In this document: positions 1-7,808 of the stretch, one piece after another | How positions within the stretch are numbered: position 1 is the stretch's first letter | Layout: every line of letters starts with the position of its first letter | Assembly: GCA_904830895.1 (NCBI GenBank) | Contig: LR882958.1 | Span: 1,482,001 to 1,546,000 of the forward strand | Source: Planktothrix rubescens CCAP 1459/22 | Lineage (GTDB): Bacteria > Cyanobacteriota > Cyanobacteriia > Cyanobacteriales > Microcoleaceae | Direction: 5' to 3' | DNA: 64,000 nucleotides | Program-made: the position numbers and the translations under genes | Notes under the pieces: generated by a model | Told to the model about the DNA's origin: nothing | Database searches by the model: none | The model's input: only the letters and a program-made list of their open reading frames with translations

Positions 1-731
1 GCGGAATTGGCTTAAATTTAGTAAAACCTGCGGAACTTTTCTATGATAACTTAATGATGGGAACTCAATTAATTGAGAGTGCCTATCGTGCGGAAGTCCA
101 AAAGTTTGTCTGTGTCGGAACAATTTGCGCCTATCCTAAGTTTACCCCAGTTCCTTTCAAAGAAGATGATCTTTGGGAAGGTTATCCCGAAGAAACTAAC
201 GCACCTTATGGAATTGCTAAAAAAGCCCTATTGGTGCAGTTACAATCCTATCGTCAACAGTATGGTTTTAACGGTATCTATCTGTTACCCGTGAATTTAT
301 ACGGCCCAGAAGATAATTTTAATCCGAAAAGTTCCCACGTGATTCCCGCGTTAGTTCGTAAGGTTTATGAAGCTCAAAAACGGGGAGATAAAACCCTTCC
401 GGTTTGGGGAGATGGCAGTCCGACCAGGGAGTTTCTTTATTCAACGGATGCGGCGCGGGGAATTGTGATGGCAACTCAATTATATAATGAACCCGACCCA
501 GTTAATTTAGGAACAAATCACGAAGTCACAATTAAAGACTTAGTAGAAACGATTTGTGAATTAATGGAATTTCAGGGAGAAATTGTTTGGGAAACCGATA
601 AACCTAACGGTCAACCTCGCCGTTGTTTAGATACAACTAGAGCTAAAGAAAGGTTCGGGTTTGTGGCAGAAGTTGGCTTTAAAGAAGGGTTGAAAAATAC
701 TATTAATTGGTATCGTCAACACGCGGAATAA
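1..731 (+). CDS. fcl: GDP-L-fucose synthase, 5'-truncated by window edge
   Basis: This gene encodes a short-chain-dehydrogenase-type epimerase/reductase. The family converts GDP-4-keto-6-deoxymannose to GDP-L-fucose for cell-surface polysaccharide. The reading frame is open from base 3 to the TAA at 729-731, so the N-terminal Rossmann glycine motif lies outside the window. Visible family signatures are FYDNLMMG near the left edge, the catalytic YGIAKK (YxxxK), the LYGPEDNF segment and [11 protein letters not shown]. The fragment covers roughly the C-terminal three quarters of a protein usually a little over 300 residues long. An internal ATG at base 54 is not the true start because family sequence continues upstream of it. 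The gene is followed directly by a terminator-like hairpin, so it probably ends its operon. Identity is firm at family level; the exact sugar substrate is by homology. Confidence 0.88.
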   Translation, partial: GIGLNLVKPAELFYDNLMMGTQLIESAYRAEVQKFVCVGTICAYPKFTPVPFKEDDLWEGYPEETNAPYGIAKKALLVQLQSYRQQYGFNGIYLLPVNLYGPEDNFNPKSSHVIPALVRKVYEAQKRGDKTLPVWGDGSPTREFLYSTDAARGIVMATQLYNEPDPVNLGTNHEVTIKDLVETICELMEFQGEIVWETDKPNGQPRRCLDTTRAKERFGFVAEVGFKEGLKNTINWYRQHAE

Positions 732-750
732 TAGTTTGAAATAATAATTA

Positions 751-786
751 GGGTGTGTTAACATTAAGTTACGCACCCTTTTTTGA
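751..786 (+). terminator. Rho-independent terminator after fcl
   Basis: GGGTGTG (751-757) pairs with CGCACCC, allowing one G-T pair, across a short AT-rich loop. A run of six T follows. It lies about 20 bp after the fcl stop codon. Confidence 0.75.
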
Positions 787-802
787 TCAATATTAAATCC
801 CT

Positions 803-917
803 TGTTGTTGGGCTTTAGCCCAAGAATATAGGGGCTAAGGCTCAACAACTGGGGAGTTTTGTTTTGGGCTAAAGCCCCCAAAAAAGACAGGGCTAAAGCC
901 CAACAACGAACAACGAT
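803..917. repeat. Cluster of GGGCTTTAGCCC palindromes
   Basis: Three units built on GTTGTTGGGCTTTAGCCC and its complement GGGCTAAAGCCCAACAAC are packed in about 115 bp. The same family recurs near 48460-48526 and 53141-53190. It looks like a dispersed REP-type palindrome. No gene is credible in 732-1047. Confidence 0.75.
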
Positions 918-1047
918 AATTAGCTTAATCTCAAGGAGTTTGACTAGCAAAACAATTGTAACAAATTATTGTCAATTCTTGTCAATTTAAGAGTGATCGT
1001 TTATAATATATGGTATGAACTGGAACTAAGGCATAATTAGTTATTGT

Positions 1048-1155
1048 TTATCGTTCTAAAGCTGTCCAATTTTGTAATACTTTTTTATGAGCGTCTTCAT
1101 TTCTTATTTCCAGAGCTAAAATATAGCTAGTATCTAAAAAATAGATATTTTTCAT
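1048..1155 (-). pseudogene. VapC-like PIN toxin remnant
   Basis: An ATG at 1155-1153 overlaps the TGA of the upstream antitoxin gene (ATGA arrangement), as expected for vapBC operons. The 35-residue product begins MKNIYFLDTSYILALE, the first conserved PIN-domain strand with its catalytic aspartate. A TAA at 1050-1048 ends the frame. The same frame continues after the stop with TITNYALVPVH, which resembles the next PIN segment, and then degenerates. A functional PIN toxin is about 130-140 residues, so this is a decayed toxin with a nonsense mutation and loss of the remainder. Confidence 0.7.
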
Positions 1156-1361
1156 GGAATATACAGATAATGATCATGGTTAACTGCGCCATCTTTTACA
1201 TCACATTCCACAGGGTTTGAACCTAAATCCCAAATAGAAGATTCTTTTTTGATACTCGTAATAATAATTTTTTCCTGTTCTTGAATGATTTCAAACTCTT
1301 GCTCTTTTCCTAACATTTCTTTAGGTATTAATAATCCTTGCTCTGTTGCTATTAATCTCAT
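1152..1361 (-). CDS. VapB-like antitoxin
   Basis: This is a 69-residue protein. Its N-terminal segment (MRLIATEQGLLIPKEMLG) resembles the swapped-hairpin AbrB/VapB DNA-binding fold, and its acidic C-terminal tail would be the part that wraps a toxin. A GAGG element lies about 10 bp upstream of the ATG. Its stop codon overlaps the start of the PIN toxin remnant, which is the operon logic of a toxin-antitoxin pair. The antitoxin is intact while the toxin is not, so it may persist as an orphan repressor or as a protective antitoxin against related loci. Family assignment rests on size, sequence character and context. Confidence 0.65.
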   Translation of the reverse strand: MRLIATEQGLLIPKEMLGKEQEFEIIQEQEKIIITSIKKESSIWDLGSNPVECDVKDGAVNHDHYLYIP

Positions 1362-1519
1362 TTAAAATTACCTCAATTGATTATGTTATTTAATTTGTCG
1401 AGTGAGTTATGCTATTCAATTATAATCTATTTTAGCCGCGATCGCACCTTTTGTTATTTGGGAAAAAAAGGAAGATATGTTATAATGGCATCATACTATT
1501 GATAATAACCACACAAACA

Positions 1520-1762
1520 ATGAACAAAGAAAACATAATGCTAACATTGGACAGCGAGAAAAAAGCTGCAATTTCTGCGATCGCTACCCTAATGGAAAGG
1601 GATTTCAGCGACGTAGTTAATGAGGCAATTGCCAGCTATCTGGATATTAATCAATGGCTAAGTTCAGAGATCGAGAGAGGTATTGGTGAAGCAGAAGCAA
1701 ATGACTTTGCCAGCGATGAAGAAGTTCAAGGTGTTTTTGCTAAGTTAATCAATGAAAATTAA
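1520..1762 (+). CDS. Ribbon-helix-helix antitoxin (CopG/ParD-like)
   Basis: The 80-residue product has the ribbon-helix-helix pattern: a short strand (MLTLDSEKK), then two helices (AISAIATLMERDFSDVVNEAIASYLD), and a C-terminal acidic arm that would neutralise a toxin. The frame is open further upstream to 1451, but the ATG at 1520 matches family length; the ATG at 1538 is another possible start. The last codons overlap the start of the downstream ParE-like gene by 11 bp, indicating translational coupling. The antitoxin is intact although its toxin gene has been split by an insertion sequence. Confidence 0.75.
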   Translation: MNKENIMLTLDSEKKAAISAIATLMERDFSDVVNEAIASYLDINQWLSSEIERGIGEAEANDFASDEEVQGVFAKLINEN

Positions 1763-1944
1763 GTGGCTGCGAAGGGCGCTGCGAAATCTGGAGATATTGT
1801 ACACATATATTTCTTCTGACGATGCAGACGCAGCAAGGCAAACTATTGTGAGGATTCAAGATGCTGTGAATCAATTAGCACAATATCCATTTATGGGAAG
1901 ATATGGTCGTGTAGAAGGTACTAGAGAACTTGTCATTGCTAATA

Positions 1945-3131
1945 AGCTGTTATGCATTTAAACTGTGATTATAGCATTACCTTTGTTTTTAAGTTTACGT
2001 CCCCATTTAATAGATAACTGTCCCTCATTTAAAAGCTGATGCAATAAACACTCTAGCTCATCAACTGATTTAAAGAGTCGATTAGCAATATATTCTTTAG
2101 CTGAATGCCAGACCAATTCAATTAAATTATAATCTGGACTATATTCTGGAAGAAATTCTAAATAGATATTAGGCATTTCTGCTTTAATTTTTTCTAGGTA
2201 TTCTTCTTTTTTGTGAAAACTTGCATTATCAAGAATAATGACAATCTTTGCTCCTTTTTCTACAAATTCTTCTGCTTGATTTCCCGCTAATACCCACTCA
2301 TGAATTAGCTCTTGATAAAAACTTTTTAACACTTGATAAAAATTATTTGCATTCCCTTTATCCAGAAATTCTACAAATCTTTTTTTGTCCGAGTACCTCA
2401 ATCCTCCCATAACATTAACTTTTCCTTTCCTTCTGTCTCCTCTAATCTTTCTTCTCTTTCCTTTTTCACACCAGTTCTTTCTTTTTATTACTCTTAAATT
2501 AAATCCACTTTCATCCCAAAACCATACCTGTAATTGTTCTGGACTTTCTTTTGTTATTTTTAAATATTCTTCTATTTTATTTTTAAATAATTTCCTTTTT
2601 TCTGGATCTCTTTTCTCTTCCAAGCTATACTTTGCCCACAAGTAAACATACTTTTTTTTCTTTAATATCCTTCTCACTTGTGAACCACTTAATTTTATTT
2701 CTGTGATTTGTTCTAAATAAGTTGCCAATCTTTCTCCTGTCCATCTCCCAAATTCATATCCTAATTCTTCCGGTTCTTTTTCTACAGTTTCTAATAATAT
2801 CTCTATATATTTATCTGTGGCTTTTCTATTATTTCCTTTCATTCTTTCATCTTTCAGGCTTTCTAACTTGTCCGGATCTCCATGTACACACCAATAACAT
2901 ACTTTATTTATTGAACATCCCAAAAAATTGGCAATTTCACTTTGTTTTTTACCATCATTTAGCAATAGTAGAATCAAGATTCTTTCTCTGATTTGTCCAT
3001 TTTCTTCCTCTTTCAATCTTTTCTGTAGTTTCTCTACTTGCTTTTCATTTAAGTGATTTTTAGCAGGCATCTTTTTATTGATTTTTCTAAACTTAGTTTT
3101 TCATTATACCCTATTTAGATGCTGAACAGCT
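1945..3131 (-). mobile_element. IS630-family insertion sequence, complete
   Basis: The element is 1187 bp. Its left end starts AGCTGTTATGCATTTAAA and its right end, read on the minus strand, starts AGCTGTTCAGCATCTAAA: imperfect terminal inverted repeats. It is flanked by TA on both sides (1943-1944 and 3132-3133), the target duplication typical of IS630/Tc1-mariner elements. It carries one transposase gene on the minus strand. The interrupted ParE gene confirms both boundaries to the base. A 100-bp non-coding relative of its ends is present at 22697-22796. Confidence 0.92.
1958..3070 (-). CDS. IS630-family transposase
   Basis: The protein has 370 residues. An N-terminal helix-turn-helix region contains KKQSEIANFLGCSINKVCYW and a second winged-helix-like segment (GERLATYLEQ). 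The C-terminal DDE catalytic core shows WFWDESGF, IVIILDNASFHK and LPEYSPDYNLIELVW, giving the three expected acidic residues. The reading frame is uninterrupted and the ends of the element are intact, so it is potentially active. It is transcribed opposite to the toxin gene it interrupts. Confidence 0.92.
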   Translation of the reverse strand: MPAKNHLNEKQVEKLQKRLKEEENGQIRERILILLLLNDGKKQSEIANFLGCSINKVCYWCVHGDPDKLESLKDERMKGNNRKATDKYIEILLETVEKEPEELGYEFGRWTGERLATYLEQITEIKLSGSQVRRILKKKKYVYLWAKYSLEEKRDPEKRKLFKNKIEEYLKITKESPEQLQVWFWDESGFNLRVIKRKNWCEKGKRRKIRGDRRKGKVNVMGGLRYSDKKRFVEFLDKGNANNFYQVLKSFYQELIHEWVLAGNQAEEFVEKGAKIVIILDNASFHKKEEYLEKIKAEMPNIYLEFLPEYSPDYNLIELVWHSAKEYIANRLFKSVDELECLLHQLLNEGQLSIKWGRKLKNKGNAIITV

Positions 3132-3450
3132 TACACCTTATCTTGTCATTTACCGAGTAAAAGAGGAAACTGTACAAATCATTCGGCTTCTTCATGCTTC
3201 CAGAAAATATCCAGAATGAGGGCAAGTTGTTTTGAAATCGGGGAATGAAGAAAATAAGAACGATCGCATCTTCTAAATAAAGAGTGATCGCCCCTAATAA
3301 AAAAGGAGCGATACCAGTACATTTATTCATTAATTAGAGTTCGGCTAATACTATTGGTGAATAGTTAAATTTTTAGCGGCGATCGCGCTGCATTTGTTTG
3401 TGCTAACATTAAAGAGCTTAAACATTAACTATTAAGAGTCTTTTACTATA

Positions 3451-3768
3451 ATGTCTAAGGAATCTGTCATCACAGAACATATTGAAATCACCCCTGGAGT
3501 TCTTGGTGGTAAACCGTGCATTTCCGGTCATCGAATTGCTGTAGAATACATCGCCGAAATGTATCTCAAAATGGGGATTTCTATAGAAGAAATCGCGGGT
3601 AAGTATGATTTGCCTCTAGCCTCTGTTCATGCAGCAATGACTTATTATTACGATCATAGAGAAGAAATTGATCGTCGCACTGCTGAAAGTCGAGCTAGGG
3701 TGGAAGAATTAAAGCGCAATAGTCCACCATCTCCGTTACAAGAAAAATTGATCCTAATTAGGAGGTGA
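3451..3768 (+). CDS. DUF433 antitoxin-like protein
   Basis: This 105-residue protein contains the DUF433 core, ITPGVLGGKPCISGHRIAVEYI followed by EIAGKYDLPLASVHAAMTYYYDH. The family has a winged-helix-like fold, and in many cyanobacteria it precedes a DUF5615 PIN-like partner. Directly after its stop codon is a purine-rich site and a new ATG (ATGAAACTACCC at 3781), exactly where the partner would start. The sequence then enters the group II intron and no toxin frame resumes on the far side, so this appears to be an orphan antitoxin. A TATAAT overlaps the start codon, leaving the promoter position unclear. Confidence 0.8.
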   Translation: MSKESVITEHIEITPGVLGGKPCISGHRIAVEYIAEMYLKMGISIEEIAGKYDLPLASVHAAMTYYYDHREEIDRRTAESRARVEELKRNSPPSPLQEKLILIRR

Positions 3769-4485
3769 GGGGGAGTTATAATGAAACTACCCGTGCGAGA
3801 CGTTCGGTGCCAAAGTCAAGGATTAAACCCCGAAACGTAAGCAGGGAGATAGGTTCAGACAATTGGCAAATGGAGTTAAATCCACTAATAAATCCAATTA
3901 AGCCTGTCTTAACTTTGGAAATGTGACCTTAAAGGAAGGTCAATCTCGGAGTCAACGGTACGGATTACCGTACCTGAGAGATATAGGCAATACCCACAGA
4001 GCCAGACTGATTATCAAAACTCTGAAGCTGGGTATAACGGGAAACCGGGTGTAAGTCAAATGCCTAAGGAGTTCTCTAGCCAATTGCTCAAGAATAACGT
4101 AAGTGAACATCCGACTTGAACCGTCGTAATCATTAAGTAGCGAAACGACTTGTCACGCTGCGTTCAAAAGAACAAGGGGAACAGATAGAAGTTTTTATGT
4201 ACTTCTATAAAAGGTAAGGTTTTGAGTAGAACACTTACTTAGACTCCCAAAAGTACCCCGGCGGATAGGATGATTCTAAAGGCAATAAACCCATTTTCAA
4301 GGAACGTTAAAACCCCCTCATATACCCCTACAGAGGTCGAATATTGTTAGGTAGCCACAAATCTAAGGCGTATGTTATGAGGGCGAGAGATGGAGTCAGA
4401 AGCCAATGCCTAAATGTAATGTTTAGGATACGCAGACAGATTCCGGTTTAGTTGTTAGGTAAGGTTGTTAACAGCAGTATAAACG

Positions 4486-6222
4486 GTGAAAACGAGTTTC
4501 AAGACTACGGAAGCATGGAATACTATAAATTGGGCGAAAGTTCAAAGAAAAGTATTCAAGCTGCAAAAGCGAATTTACCAGGCATCATTATCGGGACAAA
4601 ATGCAAAGGCTCGAAAACTTCAAAAACTTCTAGTTAAGTCATATTACGCCAAACTCTTAGCAGTTAGAAGGGTAACTCAAGATAATCAAGGCAAGAAAAC
4701 AGCCGGGGTAGATGGTGTTAAATCCATCACACCCAAACAACGATTAGAACTTGTCGGAAACTTGAATAAATACCAAAAGGCGAAACCACTCCGAAGGAAA
4801 TGGATACCCAAACCCAACGGAGAAGAACGTCCTCTAGGAATCCCAACTATAAACGATAGAGTCAGACAAGCCTTGGTGAAATCTGCATTAGAACCACAAT
4901 GGGAAGCCAGATTTGAAGGTGAAAGCTACGGGTTCAGACCCGGACGCTCTACCCACGACGCAATGTCAAGAATCTTCCAAAGCATCAATAAAGGTGAATA
5001 TTACATCTTAGATGCTGACATCTCAAAATGTTTTGACCAGATCAACCATGAATACCTACTGTCCAAAATTGATTGTCCATCAACAATGAAAGCTCAAATC
5101 AGACAATGGTTAAAAGCTGGAGTTATGGATAACGGCATATTTAGCGCAACAGAGACAGGCACTCCACAAGGAGGGGTCATTAGTCCTCTACTTGCTAACA
5201 TCGCACTGGATGGAATGATGAGTTTAGTTAGGAGCTTGTTCCCAAAGAAAACGAGCAACAACAAAAACTACGCAACAGTCATCAGATATGCCGATGATTT
5301 TGTGGTTATTAGTCCACAATTAGAGGTCATTCAACAGTGCCAGGTTGCTATCGAAGAATGGTTAAAACCTGTAGGGTTGGAACTGAAACCAGCCAAAACC
5401 CGTATATGCCACACACTGAAAGAAATTGAAGTAAAAGGCGAAAAGGTAGCACCAGGATTCGACTTTCTAGGCTGGAACTTTCGACAATACCCAGTGGGAA
5501 AACACCATTCAAGTAAAACCGGAAGTCAAAAACCCAAAATATTAGGGTTTAAAACCATAATTAAACCTAGTAAGAAGGCAACTAAAGCTCACGCGGAAAA
5601 AGTCAAAGAAGTGATTAAAACCCACAGAACTGCACCTCAATACGCATTAATCAAACGCCTAAACCCGGTCATAAGAGGATGGTGTAATTACCATTCCAAA
5701 GTTGTTTCAAAAGAAACATTTTCCTCATTAGACCATATTACCTGGCAAAGATTAAGAGCATGGACAGTTAGCAGATGTAGAAAAGCAAGTTACAAGAAAC
5801 TGAAACAGTATTTCAGAAAAAACGGAAATAGAGCATGGAGTTTTGAAACCCAAGATGGACATAAACTACTTACCCATGCAGAAACACCTATTACCCGTCA
5901 TGTAACCGTAAGACCTGAAGCATCACCTTATGACGGAAACTGGACATATTGGAGTACAAGAAAAGGCACGTCTTATGATGTACCTAAACGAATAGCAACT
6001 CTGCTTAAAAAACAGAAAGGTAAATGTAACTTCTGCGGGCAATATTTTATCCCAGAAGATATTGCAGAAATCGACCATATCATCCCTACGACATTAAGCG
6101 GAAAAGATGAATATAAAAATCTGCAATTATTACATCGCCATTGTCACGATATTAAAACGGCAACCGATGGGTCTTATAATTTAAAAGGAAAACCGGATGC
6201 TCTGATGATAATAGTCAACTAG
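4486..6222 (+). CDS. ltrA: Group II intron reverse transcriptase/maturase with HNH endonuclease
   Basis: The 578-residue protein carries all modules of a mobile intron protein. The reverse-transcriptase domain spans about residues 60-300, with the GIPTINDRVRQALV block and the catalytic RYADDFVV box (YADD). The maturase/thumb region contains NPVIRGWCNYH. A C-terminal HNH endonuclease shows CNFCG, EIDHIIP and NLQLLHRHCHD, the zinc-binding and catalytic histidines. A GTG at 4486 is the best start because family sequence follows at once. No frameshift or stop is seen, so the intron may be splicing- and mobility-competent. The protein binds its own intron RNA and promotes folding, splicing and retrohoming. 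Confidence 0.93.
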   Translation: MKTSFKTTEAWNTINWAKVQRKVFKLQKRIYQASLSGQNAKARKLQKLLVKSYYAKLLAVRRVTQDNQGKKTAGVDGVKSITPKQRLELVGNLNKYQKAKPLRRKWIPKPNGEERPLGIPTINDRVRQALVKSALEPQWEARFEGESYGFRPGRSTHDAMSRIFQSINKGEYYILDADISKCFDQINHEYLLSKIDCPSTMKAQIRQWLKAGVMDNGIFSATETGTPQGGVISPLLANIALDGMMSLVRSLFPKKTSNNKNYATVIRYADDFVVISPQLEVIQQCQVAIEEWLKPVGLELKPAKTRICHTLKEIEVKGEKVAPGFDFLGWNFRQYPVGKHHSSKTGSQKPKILGFKTIIKPSKKATKAHAEKVKEVIKTHRTAPQYALIKRLNPVIRGWCNYHSKVVSKETFSSLDHITWQRLRAWTVSRCRKASYKKLKQYFRKNGNRAWSFETQDGHKLLTHAETPITRHVTVRPEASPYDGNWTYWSTRKGTSYDVPKRIATLLKKQKGKCNFCGQYFIPEDIAEIDHIIPTTLSGKDEYKNLQLLHRHCHDIKTATDGSYNLKGKPDALMIIVN

Positions 6223-6227
6223 ACTAG

Positions 6228-6261
6228 GAGCCGTGTGCGGTGAAAGTCGCAAGCACGGTTT
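6228..6261 (+). ncRNA. Group II intron domain V
   Basis: The 34-nt hairpin begins GAGCCGTGTGCGGTGAAAGT and closes GCAAGCACGGTTT. It carries the conserved AGC/GNRA-type features of the catalytic domain V and lies just after the maturase stop codon, as expected. Confidence 0.85.
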
Positions 6262-6353
6262 TGAATGGGAGGTGAGGGTTGTAAAGCCCTCGTCGACCCT
6301 AATAGGACGATCTCGGAACCAATTTACAAAACAACAACTTAGGAGGCAATTTT

Positions 6354-7433
6354 ATGGCGCTCGTACCCATGCGGCTTTTGCTAGATCATGCGGCTGAAAA
6401 CGATTATGGACTTCCTGCATACAATGTGAATAACATGGAGCAGATCCAAGCCATTATGCAGGCTGCGGAAGAAACTAATAGCCCTGTGATTTTGCAAGCT
6501 TCTCGCGGCGCTCGTCAATATGCGGGCGAAAGCTTCCTACGCCACCTGATTTTAGCGGCGGTGGAAACCTATCCCCACATCCCCATTGCCATGCACCAAG
6601 ATCACGGCAACTCTCCCGCTACCTGCTATTCTGCCATGCGTCATGGCTTTACTAGCGTGATGATGGATGGTTCCCTGGAAGCCGATGGTAAAACCCCTGC
6701 CAGCTTTGAATATAACGTGGCTGTCACCCTGGAAGTGGTGAAAGTGGCTCATTCCATTGGCGTTAGTGTTGAAGGTGAACTGGGTTGTTTAGGTTCCCTG
6801 GAAACCATGCAAGGTGACAAAGAAGATGGTCACGGTGCAGAAGGAAAGTTAACCATGGAACAACTGTTAACTGACCCCGACCAAGCCGTTGAGTTCGTGG
6901 AAAGAACCCAAGTAGACGCTTTAGCGATCGCTATTGGAACCAGTCACGGAGCTTACAAATTCACACGGAAACCGACTGGTGAAATTCTGGCCATTAGCCG
7001 CATTGAAGAAATTCACCGCCGTTTACCGAATACTCATTTGGTGATGCACGGTTCTTCTTCTGTTCCTGAAAATTTGTTAGAAATCATTAACAAATACGGC
7101 GGTCAGATCCCTGAAACCTACGGGGTTCCTGTGGAAGAAATCCAAAAAGGAATTAAGAGCGGTGTTCGGAAAGTTAATATTGATACTGACAACCGTTTAG
7201 CCATTACCGCCGCCTTCCGGGAAGCCGCGTTCAAAGATCCTTCTAACTTTGATCCCCGTCACTTCCTGAAACCTTCTATCAAATATATGAAGGAAGTTTG
7301 TGCGGATCGTTATAATCAATTCGGTTCTGCGGGTAATGCAGATAAGATCAAAGTTCAAACTTTAGATGAGTTTGCAGCTAAGTACGCTAAAGGTGAATTG
7401 AGTGCTACTACTAAAACGGCTGTGGCAGTTTAA
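6354..7433 (+). CDS. fba: Fructose-bisphosphate aldolase, class II
   Basis: This zinc-dependent aldolase has 359 residues. It cleaves or forms fructose 1,6-bisphosphate, and in cyanobacteria also sedoheptulose 1,7-bisphosphate, in the Calvin cycle and glycolysis. Visible class II motifs are [14 protein letters not shown], the HQDHG metal-binding segment, [28 protein letters not shown] with a zinc histidine, and [12 protein letters not shown] strong AGGAGG site sits 9 bp upstream of the ATG. The length is normal for the Calvin-type subfamily. The gene has only about 50 bp of native leader before the end of a group II intron, so its promoter must lie upstream of, or within, the intron. Confidence 0.95.
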   Translation: MALVPMRLLLDHAAENDYGLPAYNVNNMEQIQAIMQAAEETNSPVILQASRGARQYAGESFLRHLILAAVETYPHIPIAMHQDHGNSPATCYSAMRHGFTSVMMDGSLEADGKTPASFEYNVAVTLEVVKVAHSIGVSVEGELGCLGSLETMQGDKEDGHGAEGKLTMEQLLTDPDQAVEFVERTQVDALAIAIGTSHGAYKFTRKPTGEILAISRIEEIHRRLPNTHLVMHGSSSVPENLLEIINKYGGQIPETYGVPVEEIQKGIKSGVRKVNIDTDNRLAITAAFREAAFKDPSNFDPRHFLKPSIKYMKEVCADRYNQFGSAGNADKIKVQTLDEFAAKYAKGELSATTKTAVAV

Positions 7434-7483
7434 TTAATCGGCCCTCAGTTTTAGCTTTAAAGCGTCTAAGTTGATGAATTGAA

Positions 7484-7518
7484 AGCCTGGTTTCTTAAAA
7501 AAGAAGCCAGGTTTTTCC
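7484..7518 (+). terminator. Terminator after fba
   Basis: AAAGCCTGGTTTCTT pairs with AAGAAGCCAGG across a tight A-rich loop and is followed by TTTTT. It lies about 50 bp past the fba stop. Confidence 0.85.
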
Positions 7519-7767
7519 TTGTAGTAAGCCCTTCAGGGCTTAATTTTGATTTGAAACTCAGTGATTAAGATTTCCGTCCTGGCAAAAAAGGGGGATTTCA
7601 AAATCAACTTTGCAAGATAGCATAGGAGGGGAAGTTTTAATATAGCAACCGCCAAGGCAGTTAAGACACCAGACGGATCTTGGAACCCAGACGGTAAAGT
7701 GTTTTCCCCCTGGCCGTGCACGGGGGGTTTGGGGGGCTGTTCCCTGATCCGGCGTTCCCTGCTATAT
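7519..7767. repeat. Intergenic palindromes between fba and the sensor kinase gene
   Basis: The segment starts with GTAGTAAGCCCTTCAGGGCTT (7519-7541), a family also found around ureG and spoIID. At 7705-7738 it contains a copy of the GC-rich CCGTGCACGGGGGGTTTGGGGGG palindrome seen at 31776, 38242 and 47051. No coding potential beyond short chance frames is seen here. Confidence 0.65.
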
Positions 7768-7808
7768 CGCTAAAAATTAACCTTTGGAGCAACTGACGGG
7801 TGTAATAT

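Larger units (their letters stand above)
1752..3219 (+). pseudogene. ParE/RelE-family toxin gene split by an IS630 element
   Basis: The 5' part (1752-1944) encodes a typical ParE start, KWLRRALRNLEILYTYI, through GTRELVIAN. The frame then enters the insertion sequence and stops at 1959-1961. The missing 3' part lies beyond the element at 3134-3219 and encodes TPYLVIYRVKEETVQIIRLL to a TGA. Removing the element and one copy of its TA duplication restores one continuous frame of about 93 codons, the normal length for this family. The toxin is therefore inactivated by a single, recent-looking insertion and would be restored by precise excision. Confidence 0.9.
3793..6303 (+). mobile_element. Group II intron with intron-encoded protein
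   Basis: The 5' end GTGCGAGACGTTCGG matches the GUGYG start of group II introns. About 690 nt of structured, gene-free RNA sequence follows (domains I-IV), and the intron protein starts inside domain IV. A canonical domain V hairpin lies at 6228-6261, followed by a domain VI-like hairpin (GGTGAGGGTTGTAAAGCCCTCG) ending at about CCTAAT near 6303. The 3' boundary is uncertain by a few bases. The 5' exon ends in CTACCC; GGTAG at 4350-4354 is a possible exon-binding sequence, but this is tentative. The intron lies between the DUF433 gene and fba, in the sense direction of both. Confidence 0.85.

Noticed and set aside
627-950. A 107-codon minus-strand frame over the palindrome cluster
   Set aside because: It crosses the terminator and repeats and overlaps the fcl 3' end; no protein family match.
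3115-3330. A 71-codon minus-strand frame right of the IS630 element
   Set aside because: It lies over the restored ParE 3' end, which explains the sequence better.
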